A DNA stretch of 64,000 nt from Heliopora coerulea (GCA_030142905.1 JASJOG010000055.1:231501-295500), one strand, 5' to 3'; positions 1-9,879 are shown, numbered from the stretch's first letter. Notes: generated from the letters alone by a model not told the origin. Made by a program: numbers and translations.

Positions 1-6
1 GGTACC

Positions 7-1365
7 ATGTCAGGAGACTTAAATATGGGTACAAATAAAGTGACATCGAGCGCAACACCTTCAAATAATAACGATCTGACAACAAAATCATATGTTGATG
101 GAAACTTTATAAATATTAAAAAAGCCACAGTTTATGGTAAAAAAATGAATCAATTAAAGGGAGATCTTTCAACAAAAGATTATAAAATTTTCACTGAAAG
201 AGATCCAAATAGCAATGAATCGCTTACAAGAAAAAGTTATGTTGATAACCAAGACAATTTGAAGTTGAATTTGACAGGTGGAACAATGACAGGAAATATT
301 ATCATGGGAAATAATAAAATTACAGCAACTTCAGATCCTACAAATGATACACATTTATCAAGAAAAAAATATGTTGATGACCAAGATGATACAAAATTAT
401 TCCTGAATGGTGGAAACATGACAGGAGATATTAATATGGGAAATCATAAAATTATTAAAAATTCAGATCCAACAGAAAATACACATTTAACTAGGAAAAA
501 ATATGTGGACAAGCTTGTTAATGATAAAACCGAAACGGTGCGCACTGCACTTAAAAATACTGCTTACCAATTAAATCTCATTCAAAGTTACATATTAAAT
601 TCGGATTTTAATTTTTATGGTGAAATTTATGATCTAACAAGTTATTTAAAATATAATGGAACAGATAATAAAATAGAAGTTTGGTATAATCAATCAAAAA
701 TTTCAGATGAAAATTTTACAGAAACCAACAAATGAAAACAACCTATTTTAAAAAACTCTAGATTTGTTTCAAATAAAAAAAATTTTATGCTTTGATGGAC
801 TTCAAAACAAAATGAGTTTAAATTTAAACATCAATACTCAATCAGGAAAAAAACGTTATTTAAATTTTTTCCTTGTTTATTTAATTTTGGATTATACTCT
901 AAATACTGACAGAATGACAATATTAATGGGGAATAAAAATACAGATCGAGAGGATTTGGATATAAAAATAAAAATAAATTTGTTATATATGGTGGAGGAA
1001 CAGACTATTACGAGATAGATCAAAGTTTTTTTCCAATTAAAACAAATATTTTTGAAAAATACAAAGTCCATTGCATAAGTGTTCATACTGATGCGGAAAG
1101 TAATCCAAAAACAAATAAATCAAGTTTTTGGGCAAATGGAAAATTAATTAAAGATTTTACATCTTGAGCAATAACAAGTGGAACAAATAATTTAATTTTT
1201 GGATCCGAAATTTCAAAAAATTCTTTTATATTTGAAGGAGAGGTTTTTTTCACTTCTATATTAACTGAAAGAAAAATGAGAGAAAAAGAAATTTTAATAA
1301 ATCATGTTGCATTATATAAAAAATTTAATCTAGATTTTGATGAATCTATTATTAATGGCTTGTAA
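7..1365 (+). pseudogene. Tail-fibre-like repeat adhesin with C-terminal lectin/LamG-like remnant, Polinton-type
   Basis: The first 242 codons (7-735) are open and hold four repeats of about 35-40 residues. Each has a core like GxMTGxIxMGxNKI, then SDPT, and ends in RKxYVD; these are typical of virus-like fibre or beta-helix proteins seen in animal Polinton/adintovirus-type elements. After a TGA at 733-735 the similarity continues in shifted frames to TAA at 1363-1365. The segment from about 990 onward (FWANGKL, then NNLIFG) resembles the last strands of a concanavalin/LamG-like fold and has an in-frame TGA at 1165-1167. The window starts at or inside this gene, so the true start is unknown. 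By inference it is a virion surface or attachment protein of a dead element. Family recognition is from repeat pattern only. Confidence 0.6.
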
Positions 1366-1394
1366 AGACCGTTTCACAGTTTGTAAAAATCAAA

Positions 1395-1421
1395 GATTTT
1401 CATGGCAAAGCCATAGAAATC
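1395..1421. terminator. Intergenic hairpin after the adhesin gene
   Basis: GATTTT and ATGGC pair with GCCAT and GAAATC around an AAA loop, with one mismatch and one G-T pair. It sits 30 bases after the adhesin stop and before the next gene, where a 3'-end signal would be expected. The function is inferred from position. Confidence 0.35.
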
Positions 1422-1566
1422 AGAGGACCGTTTTTTTACTTGAAATTTATTCACATGTGTGTTTAAAATTTACTATAAATAAATTTTAAATAAACTTGTA
1501 ATTAATTTAGATAGACTTGCGTTAACTTTGAATAGATTTTAAATAAAAAAATAAAAGGATAAATAA

Positions 1567-2031
1567 ATGAGTGAACAAAGCGAACAAACTGTGAATGCTG
1601 ATAAACAACCAAAGGTTGATAAAGTAACAGCAGATGAAAAAACTGCTAAAGTAAAAGATCCAAGAAAAGTATAATTGGGAAAAAGATTAGCAAAAATTTC
1701 AAGAGAAGCGAAAAAAAGAAAGGCAAGACAGCAAAGCGAAGTAGAAAATAAACAATCGCCCGAAGAAAACCGTGCAAGGGTCTGTTTTGCAAAAGAAATA
1801 ACTGATTACATAGATTTTAGATATTTTATTGGCGGTGTGATGCTTGTTGCCACACTTGGAGGGTTATATTATTCATATAAAAGAGACAAAAGAGAAATCA
1901 AGGAAGAAAAAGACAGCAAAGCTAACAAGTTCGTAAATAATGTAAAAGAAAAGAATGATGGTAGCACCTCTCAAGGTAGAGAAGAAAAACCGCAAAGCGG
2001 TCCACCAAGGTGTTCTGTTGAAAATTTATAA
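1567..2031 (+). pseudogene. Basic single-pass membrane protein of the Polinton-like element
   Basis: The ATG at 1567 directly follows an AT-rich GGATAAATAA motif like those before neighbouring genes. The frame runs 154 codons to TAA at 2029-2031 with a single in-frame TAA at 1672-1674. The N-terminus is charged and Lys/Glu-rich, followed by a strongly basic block (GKRLAKISREAKKRKA), then one hydrophobic helix (GGVMLVATLGGLYYSY, around 1834-1880) and a charged tail. A basic block plus one membrane helix, next to other small membrane proteins, is a common arrangement in animal Polinton/adintovirus-like elements and suggests a minor structural protein. A GC-richer insertion-like stretch lies at 1745-1790. 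The role is inferred, and the stop makes it a probable pseudogene. Confidence 0.5.
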
Positions 2032-2045
2032 AAAAATTTTTTTAT

Positions 2046-2060
2046 GTATATAAATAAATG
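2046..2060 (+). promoter_or_regulatory. Conserved AT-rich start-site promoter motif
   Basis: The 15-mer GTATATAAATAAATG overlaps the ATG at 2058 and occurs again identically at 2767-2781 on another start codon. Shortened forms precede the ATGs at 1567 (GATAAATAAATG) and 3202 (TTTATAATAAATG). A TATA-like box fused to the initiator codon resembles the late promoters of large DNA viruses; that function is inferred. Confidence 0.45.
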
Positions 2061-2291
2061 ACCGAAATGAATAGAGAAGAAGTTATGAACGAATTATATG
2101 ATTCTACACTAATTACATTGGGTGCTGTGGGTGTTGGAATGATAACAAGAAGAGTATTTAGTGATGGTTTGGCAACTCCAGCTAGTTTAGTGCCTACTTT
2201 AAAACTTACAGCAACTGTAGGATTATCAACACTTTGATTTAAACATGCACAAGACAAAAAGTGGCTTCCTATGGATCCTTTCAAACAATAA
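2058..2291 (+). pseudogene. Small membrane protein of the Polinton-like element
   Basis: The ATG at 2058 sits in the conserved TATATAAATAAATG motif, and the frame is 77 codons with stop TAA at 2289-2291. One TGA interrupts it at 2235-2237 (codon 60). The middle is hydrophobic (ITLGAVGVGMITRR and a second segment around LTATVGLSTL), and the end reads QDKKWLPMDPFKQ, a C-terminal signature I associate with small membrane proteins of animal Polinton-like elements. The lone TGA fits a decayed CGA or GGA codon better than a recoded one. The function is unknown; a virion membrane or assembly role is plausible. Confidence 0.5.
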
Positions 2292-2318
2292 AACAGCAAA
2301 GCAAGTGAAGCAAAGCGT

Positions 2319-2747
2319 GTGAACAAAATAAAAAAAATGAAAGAAAAAGAAATGGAAACAGTAAATGGAGGATTATTTAATGCAGTTGCTTTTGCAGGCA
2401 CTGGATTTTTATTTAGTAAACTTAATCATACTGGATATGAAAAAGAGATAAAAAGACATAATGAAGCAATGGAAAAATTAGCAAAAGATAAAGAAAAATG
2501 GTATGAAGAGCAAGTGAAAAGAAAAGAAGAAATTGAAAAATTAAGACAACAATTATCTGATGCAAATGCAGATATAAATCGGACAAACATGTCTTTGAAA
2601 ACTCTTGCAGAAATTAATAATCGTGTGAAAAGTTTAGAGCATGAGTACAATACTAAAGCAAAAAATGAACCAAAATTGGAAGATTATTATAAACCATCAG
2701 ATCAAATGATGCTTTTTTTCTGGAAGGAATCTCAGGAGGCTACATAG
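2319..2747 (+). CDS. Coiled-coil protein with hydrophobic N-terminus, Polinton-like element
   Basis: An intact 142-codon frame. After a basic start (MNKIKKMKEKEMETV) comes a hydrophobic segment (GGLFNAVAFAGTGFLF) and then about 90 residues rich in Lys, Glu and Leu with heptad-like spacing that should form a coiled coil; the end is DQMMLFFWKES. An earlier upstream start is possible, because the preceding bases are A-rich without the promoter-like motif. It lies between two other small membrane proteins in the same orientation. I do not recognise a named family. A structural or spike-anchoring role is possible but only inferred. Confidence 0.5.
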   Translation: MNKIKKMKEKEMETVNGGLFNAVAFAGTGFLFSKLNHTGYEKEIKRHNEAMEKLAKDKEKWYEEQVKRKEEIEKLRQQLSDANADINRTNMSLKTLAEINNRVKSLEHEYNTKAKNEPKLEDYYKPSDQMMLFFWKESQEAT

Positions 2748-2766
2748 TTTATAAATTTATATAATG

Positions 2767-2781
2767 GTATATAAATAAATG
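2767..2781 (+). promoter_or_regulatory. Second identical copy of the AT-rich start-site motif
   Basis: Identical over 15 bases to 2046-2060, again ending in the ATG of a small membrane gene (2779). The exact repeat at two independent starts makes a shared transcription signal likely. Confidence 0.45.
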
Positions 2782-2862
2782 GATCCTGTTGTAATGTTTG
2801 AAATTATAATTATTTCTTCAATATTACTTTTTGGTTTAACGATAAAAATTTTACATGATTAA
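2779..2862 (+). CDS. 27-residue single-membrane-helix microprotein
   Basis: The ATG at 2779 is part of the conserved promoter-like 15-mer; the frame ends with TAA at 2860-2862. The product is little more than one hydrophobic helix (MFEIIIISSILLFGLTIKI) with a short polar N-terminus. Its stop overlaps the ATG of the next gene at 2855. The exact motif match and the overlap argue that it is real despite its size. Function unknown. Confidence 0.4.
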   Translation: MDPVVMFEIIIISSILLFGLTIKILHD

Positions 2863-3163
2863 ATTGATTAAAATTTTTGAATTTATATTAGATTATTTTA
2901 AAGACATCAAAGATGGTAAAAATAGAAAAATTGATAAAAAATATGATAATTGGTTAAAAGATGAAAATGTATATAATTTATTTAAAATTGCAATTAATAA
3001 ATATTATAATTCATTATTTTTTTATTTACATCACAAGGGTTATAATTGTAATTTTATGGAAAACTTTAAAAATTTAATAAATTTGGAAATTAAATTACAT
3101 AAAATTTACAAGATTTGGAAAAGAAAACTCCCAACTTTTATCTTATTCATTTTTGTTCAATAA
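2855..3163 (+). CDS. Hypothetical Lys/Tyr/Asn-rich protein
   Basis: A 102-codon frame whose ATG overlaps the stop of the upstream microprotein by 8 bases. The product is rich in Lys, Ile, Tyr and Asn, as expected in this AT-rich segment, with alternating helical segments and a hydrophobic C-terminus (LPTFILFIFVQ). No family is recognised. The overlap and strand match a compact viral-style gene cluster, but a chance open frame in AT-rich DNA cannot be excluded. Confidence 0.3.
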   Translation: MIKLIKIFEFILDYFKDIKDGKNRKIDKKYDNWLKDENVYNLFKIAINKYYNSLFFYLHHKGYNCNFMENFKNLINLEIKLHKIYKIWKRKLPTFILFIFVQ

Positions 3164-3201
3164 AAAAAATTTGTTCTTAAATAAAAAATTATTTATAATA
3201 A

Positions 3202-3509
3202 ATGAACAATCAAAGTCATTATACTATTAAGCAATTGAGAGATATTGCAAAAGAAAAAAAATAAAATATTATAAAAATTATAACAAAAATGAGCTTGAAA
3301 AAATGCTAGGTTTGGAAATTAGTAAACCTGTTGAAATTTTTGAAAAATATTGTAGAGAAAAAATTAAAAAACCAAAATCAGTAATTATTATAAACAAAGA
3401 AACAGGTGAAATTTTAAAATTTAAAAGTCTTTATTCTGCTGCAAAAAATTTTAACCTAAATGCAGAAAGCATCAAGTACAGAATTAAAACTAAAAGATTT
3501 GGAAATTAA
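3202..3509 (+). pseudogene. SAP-like / NUMOD1-like DNA-binding protein, frameshifted
   Basis: The ATG at 3202 follows TTTATAATAA. The first 20 residues (YTIKQLRDIAKEK) look like the first helix of a SAP domain. The frame then breaks at a run of A residues near 3251-3262, and the second half of the SAP motif (NKNELEKML) continues in the frame starting at 3303. The C-terminal part has a NUMOD1/HTH-like pattern (NKETGEILKFKSLYSAAKNF). SAP proteins occur in several Polinton-like and large DNA virus genomes, where they bind DNA. The one-base slip marks it as broken or as a sequencing error in a homopolymer. Confidence 0.45.
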
Positions 3510-3566
3510 TGATAAAAAATTTTTGATTTTTGCTGAATAAACATTTTGCTTTTAAGAAAAAATTTG

Positions 3567-5364
3567 TAGGAGAAGATGAAGAGTAATATACGCTTACAGA
3601 GGTATACACAGTTACCAAAGACTGTTGGATAGTTTAGTTCTTAACAGAACTGTTTGAAACTTAAAGAGGTAATATTCTACGTAAAGAATACGCCTAAAGA
3701 ATCAGAAAAAAGCACGATGCATTTCGGCAGACCACTTATCAAGTGCTATACGTCTGCTAGCTAAAGAGAAAGAAAGAAACATATCACCTGCTTATATAGT
3801 CTAAAGAAAACTCGTGACATCAACCCAACGGAATGTGGGAGGGTCAAAATAGCGATAGTTTGAAAACAAATTCCTTTTGCCGGCACAGATCAGGATCATT
3901 AAGTTTTATGTAAATGGCTTCCATCACCTTCAATTGAAAGGCGGAACGGCATTTGTAAAGAATTCTAAAATTATCATCTGAGTAATTTTCGGCGCAAGAT
4001 TTGTTGGACAAAAGATGTTTGCCAACAGCTGAGTCGCAACTGATCAATTGACCGGAGCGGCATAGTCGTCCTGGTTGTTGACATGGTGGCTGAGCTCCAT
4101 TTCTAATCATGCTAGGAACGTGTTGTTTGATCCTATCACCTAGTCTCTGATTAGTTCTACCCACATAGCGAGATCCACATTCGCATTTAAATTCGTAAAT
4201 AACACAGCTAGATGAAGAAGCAGGTAGAGACTCTTTGTGAGTGGGTGGAAGGATGGTTTTCGTCGAAAAGATGCCAACGAATCTAGCAACAAAAAATGTT
4301 TGCTCAGTAATTAGCTTGATCGATTGACCAAAGGTTTCGGAAATTTGTCCTATCCAAGGAAGTTTTAAATAGACTGGACATTTAGCGGGTCCAATTGGTT
4401 TGTCTGTTTCACTTTGATTGAAAGCCTTATTAAGTATACTTTCAGGGTAGCCATTAGATAAAAATATAGATTTCAATTTGTCAAGATCACTTTGAAGAAA
4501 TTTCTTAGATGCAATCTTATGAGTACGGTCAATTAAACATTTAATCAAGGAGAGTTTCTGCTTTCTGGCACTAAAGGAATCAAATCTTGTGTACAGGCCC
4601 GTGAAAGTCGGTTTTCTGTAAACACTAGTCAAGAAAGCCGTGTCCCCTTTGTGTACTAGTACATCGAGGAAAGGAAGTTTATTATCTTTCTCATACTCAC
4701 AAGTAAATTTCAATGATGGGTGGATTTTGTTCAGAGTATCTAGAAAGGCATTGGTTGCATTGTAGCCATTAAATATTGCGAAAGTGTCATCTACATACCG
4801 TTTGTAGCACTCCGGAAGTTCGTGCGATATTGATTGAAACAGTCTAGACTCGTAATATCCGACAAAGATGTTGGCTAGAACAGGGCCTAGTGGTGACCCC
4901 ATTGCCACTCCATCGATCTGTTTGAACATAGTGTCACCAAAGCTAAATTCTACCCCCTTTGTGGCGGCAATCATAAGTTTGCAGAAAGCACCTTCGGAAA
5001 TTTCTGGTGGTGTAATATCTGTGTGGTATAAAGTATTGACACAAATACTTATAGTTTCATCCAGAGGGATGTTTGTAAATAAGCTTACTATGTCAAATGA
5101 ACACATGACCAGATTCTTCGTGTCAATAGTTATTTCACGTAGTTCTTTGACAAAACTAAACGAATCTTTAACAACTCTGCTTGAGAAATTATCGAGTACT
5201 GGCATTAAAAGAAGTGAGAGTTCCTTGGCCAGATTGTGTTGTGCTGATTTTATCATCGACAGAATGGGTCTTAAAGGAGTCCCTTCTTTGTGCATTTTGG
5301 GAAGTCCGTACATTCTCGGACGTTCCGATCCTGTAAGCCTAGCTCGCTTCATCTTCTCCTACTT
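3567..5364 (-). mobile_element. Penelope-like retroelement, 5'-truncated, inside the Polinton-like element
   Basis: A less AT-rich block interrupts the Polinton-like gene cluster. It carries a GIY-YIG-type Penelope reverse transcriptase on the minus strand and a 3' tail of about 270 bases (3567-3843). The 16-mer GTAGGAGAAGATGAAG is at 3567-3582 and its exact reverse complement at 5349-5364, so the insertion is bounded by an inverted repeat; partial, inverted terminal copies are a known habit of Penelope-like elements. No clear target duplication was found. Confidence 0.7.
3844..5352 (-). CDS. Penelope-like reverse transcriptase with GIY-YIG endonuclease
   Basis: An open frame of 502 codons. 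The reverse-transcriptase motifs are in order: YGLPKMHKEG and RPILS near residue 16-33, VAMGSPLGPVLANIF near 149, and the catalytic YVDD (YKRYVDDTFAIF) near 185, followed by the LDVLVHK and VYRKPTFTGLYT region. A C-terminal GIY-YIG nuclease follows (VIYEFKCECGSRYVGRT, near residue 385, with the downstream RIKQH). This order is diagnostic of canonical Penelope-like elements. Family members are usually longer at the N-terminus, so this copy is probably 5'-truncated even though the frame is intact. It would reverse-transcribe its own RNA and nick the target. It is the most intact gene in the left part of the window. Confidence 0.85.
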   Translation of the reverse strand: MKRARLTGSERPRMYGLPKMHKEGTPLRPILSMIKSAQHNLAKELSLLLMPVLDNFSSRVVKDSFSFVKELREITIDTKNLVMCSFDIVSLFTNIPLDETISICVNTLYHTDITPPEISEGAFCKLMIAATKGVEFSFGDTMFKQIDGVAMGSPLGPVLANIFVGYYESRLFQSISHELPECYKRYVDDTFAIFNGYNATNAFLDTLNKIHPSLKFTCEYEKDNKLPFLDVLVHKGDTAFLTSVYRKPTFTGLYTRFDSFSARKQKLSLIKCLIDRTHKIASKKFLQSDLDKLKSIFLSNGYPESILNKAFNQSETDKPIGPAKCPVYLKLPWIGQISETFGQSIKLITEQTFFVARFVGIFSTKTILPPTHKESLPASSSSCVIYEFKCECGSRYVGRTNQRLGDRIKQHVPSMIRNGAQPPCQQPGRLCRSGQLISCDSAVGKHLLSNKSCAENYSDDNFRILYKCRSAFQLKVMEAIYIKLNDPDLCRQKEFVFKLSLF

Positions 5365-5480
5365 TATCTTAAATTACCATTCACCATGGTATCTACGTAT
5401 TTAAAAACTGTGTTTAAATTTGTTACCACGACAAAATCGCTGTTTTATCATTTGAAAAAATTTGTATATAATAAAAAACA

Positions 5481-5768
5481 ATGAATCAAGTAGTCTCAGA
5501 AAAAGTTGTTGAAATATTTTTAAAACCAGAAAATTATGAAAATTATGATAACGAAGATCTAAAATATATTTTTAGAAAAAAAATTGCTAAACTTTCTAGA
5601 GAAGGACAATTATTGCCACATGAATATTCAATCAATTTTGAAGAAAAATTCTATATTTTTAGTGATTTTGATATTGATTACGAAAACGAAGAAAAATTTT
5701 ACACAAATTATAAAACTATTTTGAAATCGACCAAAGGTTTCAGTGCAGCACCAAGACCAAAAAAATGA
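5481..5768 (+). CDS. Hypothetical acidic/aromatic protein of the Polinton-like element
   Basis: A 95-codon frame opening 12 bases after a TATATAATA box. The product is rich in Glu, Asp, Tyr, Phe and Lys, with no membrane helix and no recognised motif. The stop is a TGA (5766-5768); if that TGA were a decayed codon the frame would run about 20 residues more to a TAA near 5823, just before a strong hairpin. It lies between the Penelope insertion and the DNA polymerase, on the same strand as the other element genes. Function unknown. Confidence 0.4.
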   Translation: MNQVVSEKVVEIFLKPENYENYDNEDLKYIFRKKIAKLSREGQLLPHEYSINFEEKFYIFSDFDIDYENEEKFYTNYKTILKSTKGFSAAPRPKK

Positions 5769-5823
5769 AATTTATCTATTAATATTTTTAAATTTAATTA
5801 TAAAGGACCTTTAGAGAGTGGTT

Positions 5824-5853
5824 AAGAATAAAAATCAGATGATTTTTATTCTT
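5824..5853. terminator. Perfect 13-bp hairpin followed by a T-run
   Basis: AAGAATAAAAATC pairs perfectly with GATTTTTATTCTT around a 4-base AGAT loop, followed by T-rich sequence to about 5861. It lies between the hypothetical gene and the polymerase gene and is the best hairpin in the left region. A transcription-end role is inferred from position. Confidence 0.45.
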
Positions 5854-5927
5854 TTTTTTTTCGTGCCAGATTGCCTTTAAAGAAAAGATAAACATATAAA
5901 TAAAGAATAAACACAGCAAAAAATTTA

Positions 5928-8900
5928 TTGGACACAGATGTCCCTAATATTAATACAACTTTATTAAAACCAAAAAATGTTTTTAAAAGAGGAAATTTAC
6001 TTGATACACCAAATCCTGGTTATGATTTTAAAAATATATTACAACCAACAAAATATGTTTCAAAAATTAAAAGTTTGATTGAGAAAAGTCTAAAGAAAAA
6101 GTACTTAATTTATTTGATAAATATAGAAATAATGTAAACAAAGGAACAGAAAAAATAACAAATTGGTATAATCATTTAAAAGAAAATGTTTTAAATATAT
6201 TTAACAAAATACAGGAAAAATCACAAATGTCTGATCCAAAGTTTGAGCTGGATAAAGAAGCTTTGAATGTTACAAAAAGATATGAAATGGATTTGGAAAA
6301 AGCCGGATTGTCTTTACATGATCCTTTGAGCTTATTGGAAAAAATTAAGCCATTGGTAATTGAAAAGTTTAAAAAAAATCCAAACACATCGAGCGATCGC
6401 CCAAAGGGCTCAGAGCCAGAGGCTCAAGCTCTCAGAACCGCAGGTTCAAAACAACAATTAACCTTTGTTTGCTTAATGAAAAAAACAAATCCCGCAACTG
6501 GAGAAGAAACAACAGATAAAGCACATTTTCACAGCTATTATGAAGAAATTTTTACTGGAAGCAATTTTGATGAAATATATGAAAAAATGGTTCAAAAAAT
6601 TATTCTAAGTTTTGAAGAATATTTAAAAAATTCAAGTTTATGGAAATTTTATAAAAGTTTAAAAATAATTCTTAATATTAATAACATTCAACGAATACTT
6701 GCATCATCTTTTATTTCAACCCCAAAATTTTTAAAAAATAAAAATGCAATTATTAATCCACAAAATGATGATCAAAAATGTTTATTGTGGTGTGTGGTAA
6801 TAAATGAACTTTTGAAAACCAATCCAAATTTGAGAAATCCTGGTAGAATTACAAAAATTTTAAAAAAGAAAGCTGAGGGTTTTAATATTAAAGGAATTAA
6901 TTTTCCATGTGGATTTTCAGATATTGATAAATTTGAAAAAAATAATATTTCAATTAATGTCTTTGGATATAATGAAGAAGAAAGGTTTGGAAATAAAAAG
7001 CATGAAATTTTTTTTTTTGGGGGTAAGTAAATTGAACGAAGAACATGTGAACACACATGTGAACACACATGTGAACATATTGTTAATAACTAATGCAAAT
7101 GGTGATAAACATTATTGCTTAATTAAAAACATGAGTAGATTATTTTCAAGTCAAGTAAATAAAAATAAAGAAAAATGACATATTTGCAATTATTGTTTGC
7201 AAAATTTCAGAAATGAAAAAACTCTTAAAAATCATTTGGAATACTGTTCAAAATATAAATGCGGAAAAACTGTTTATCCTAATAAACAGGAAAAATTGAA
7301 GTTTAAAAGTTATGAAAGAATGCACAATGTTCCATTTGTAATTTATGCAGATTTTGAATGTAATTTAAAATATGAGGAAAAAAATATTGGTGATAATACA
7401 AAACAATTTCAAAAACATGAACCGTCTGGATATTGCTATTTGATAAAATTTTTTGATGATAATTTATTTAAACCAAAATTAGTAAAATACACTAAAAAAT
7501 CTGATGAAAACGTTTCAGCTAAATTTGTAGAAAGTTTAGAAAATAACATTAAAAAAATACATGAATAATTAAAATTTCAAAAAAAAATAATATTTACAAC
7601 AAAAGAAAGAAAAAAATTTGAAAGAGCTGAGAAATGTTATGCTTGTGCTAAAGAATTTGAAAATGATAAAGTTGCCAATCATTGTCATTATACTAGAAAA
7701 TATCGTGGAGCTGCTTGTATTACTTGTAATTCAAAAATGAAAAAGGCTAAATTTGTTCCAGTTATATTTCATAATTTACAAAATTATGACAGCCATTTGT
7801 TTGTATCCCCAACACAGAAGAAAAATATATTAGCTTTACAAAAGAGATTATTGTTGATAAATTTGAATCTAAAAAACTAATTACAGAAAAACAATTTAAA
7901 AGTCGATGTAAAGAAAATATTATTGAATATGAGGAATTTAATAATGAAAATGGTGAAATAAACGGCTCAAAGCTGCTAAAGTATAAAATCAAAGAAACGA
8001 TTAATGTTAAAAAAAACAAATTAGATTTATTGATAGTTTTAAATTTATGCAAAGTAGCTTAGGAAACTTGGTTAAATATTTTGAAAAAATTTTACTCCAA
8101 CAAAGAAGAGCGAGAATTATTAACTAGAAAAGGTGTGTTTCCATATGATTGGTTTGATAGTGTTGAAAAATTAAATGAAGAAAAATTTTATTAAAAATTA
8201 AATGATGAAAATATAACAGAGGAGGATTATGAGCATACACAAAATGTTTGGAAAAAATTTAATATTAAAAATATGAGAGAATATCATGATCTATATTTGA
8301 AAACTGATGTGATACTTTTGGCAGATGTTTTTGAAAATTTTAGAAAAGTTTGTAAAGAAAATTATAAACTAGACCCAGCTTGGTATTATACAAGTCCTGG
8401 TTTGGCATGGGATGCAATGTTAAAAATGACCAGAGTAGAATTGGACTTATTATCTGACCCTCAAATGTACCTTATGGTAGAAAATGGAACTCGAGGGGGA
8501 ATTTCCACTATTACAAAAAGATATGCAAAAGCGAATAATAAATATATGGGAACAAGTTATAATCCTGAAGAAGATAGCATATATCTTGCTTATTTAGATG
8601 CAAATAATCTTTATGGGTGGGCAATGAGTAAAAAACTTCCTGTGAGAGATTTTAAATGGATGAATGAAAGAGAATTGCAAAATTGGTATAAATTCTCATG
8701 TATATTAGAAGTTGACTTGGAATATCCTGAAGAGTTGCATGATTTACATGAATATCTGCTGGCACCAGAAAGATTAAAAGTCGGAGGTGTTGAAAAATTA
8801 ATTTCAAATTTGAATAATAAAGAAAAATATGTTTTACATAGTGAAAATTTGAAATTATATGAAAAATTAGGATTAAAAATTACAAAAATTCATAAAGGTA

Positions 8901-9818
8901 TTAAATTTCATGAAGAAGATTTTATTAAAAAATATATTGATTTAAACACAAAACTGAGAACAAAAGCAAAAAAATGAATTTGAAAAAGACTTTTTCAAAC
9001 TCATGAATAATTCCGTTTTTGGAAAAACAATGGAGAATGTTAGAAACAGAGTTGATATACAATTAGTTAACAGAGAAAAAAAAGCATTAAAATTATTTTC
9101 AAAAACTAATTTTGACAAAAGAACAATATTTTCTGAAAATTTTAATGCTGTGCATATGTATAAGAAAAAAATTAAGCTAGATAAACCAATATATTTAAGA
9201 ATGAGCATATTGGCAAGAATAAGCAAGACTCTTATGTATGATTTTCATTATAATTATATTAAACCAAAATATGGAGAAAATGCTATGCTGTTATTTACAG
9301 ATACTGACAGTTTAATGTATGAAATTAAAACTGAAGATTTTTATAAAGATATATCCCCAGATGTTGAATACATGTTTGACACAAGTAATTATCCAAAAGA
9401 CCATGAAAGCAGAATTAAAACTGGTTTAAATAAAAAAGTAATTGGAATGATGAAAGATGAGTGCGGTGGTAAACAAATAGAAGAATTTGTAGGGCTCAGA
9501 GCAAAGTTATATTCTTATAAAATCGATAAAAAAGAATCAAAAAGATACAAAGGTGTTAAAAAAAATGTTATTGAAAAAAATATAACATTTCAAAATTATA
9601 AAGATTGCTTATTTAGTGAAGAAGAACAAATGAGAAAAATGAATTTAATAAGACATCGAAATCATGAATTGTATACTGAAAGTATAGAAAAAATTGCATT
9701 GTCAGCAAAAGATGATACAAGAATAATACTTGAAAATAAAATAGATACATTAGCACATGGACATTACATGAATGAAATGATTAGCACTTATGAGAATATA
9801 TTTGGATTTAAACCATAA
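5928..9818 (+). pseudogene. polB: Type B (protein-primed class) DNA polymerase of a Polinton/adintovirus-like element
   Basis: The gene is spread over frames 5928-6137, 6227-7030, 6909-7178, 7197-7568, 8273-8977 and 9003-9818, plus unlisted short pieces between 7568 and 8273. Visible motifs are a zinc-finger-like C..C near 7182-7245, the exonuclease motif YADFEC near 7342, GGISTITKRYAKAN near 8490, the polymerase A region YLDANNLYGWAMS near 8590, NNSVFGKTMEN at 9006, and the catalytic FTDTDSL near 9295. This is the replicative polymerase of self-synthesising Polinton-type elements. The breaks include one-base slips in A-runs (about 8970), a TGA near 7176, and TAA stops near 7566 and 8192. An in-frame HVNT-like 12-base repeat is present at 7046-7077. 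It is clearly dead. Confidence 0.85.
6389..6455. other. GC-rich in-frame insert in the polymerase N-terminal region
   Basis: About 65 bases with far more G and C than the surrounding gene encode a low-complexity stretch (SDRPKGSEPEAQALRTAG). They contain the inverted repeat GAGCC-AGA-GGCTC. The frame stays open through it, so it was inserted or expanded without breaking the protein. Its origin is unknown. Confidence 0.35.
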
Positions 9819-9879
9819 AATAATTTATCAGTGAAGCTGTTTAGCATATGGGCTTATTGCTTAAAATTGTGTCAAAAAT

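Noticed and set aside
3600..3840. Hammerhead ribozyme in the Penelope tail
   Set aside because: A CGAAA and a weak TTGATAAG core-like stretch are present, but the required CTGATGA core is not, so it cannot be supported.
733..7178. Alternative genetic code with TGA as tryptophan in the Polinton-like element
   Set aside because: Several in-frame TGA codons suggested it, but TGG is used normally at many Trp positions, TAA stops and frameshifts also occur, and CGA-to-TGA decay is directly shown elsewhere in the window.
1..9850. Bacterial or phage contamination for the left region
   Set aside because: Fibre-like repeats look phage-like, but the type B polymerase, the Penelope insertion and continuity with animal rDNA favour an integrated Polinton-like element; long reads could still test the join near 9.85 kb.
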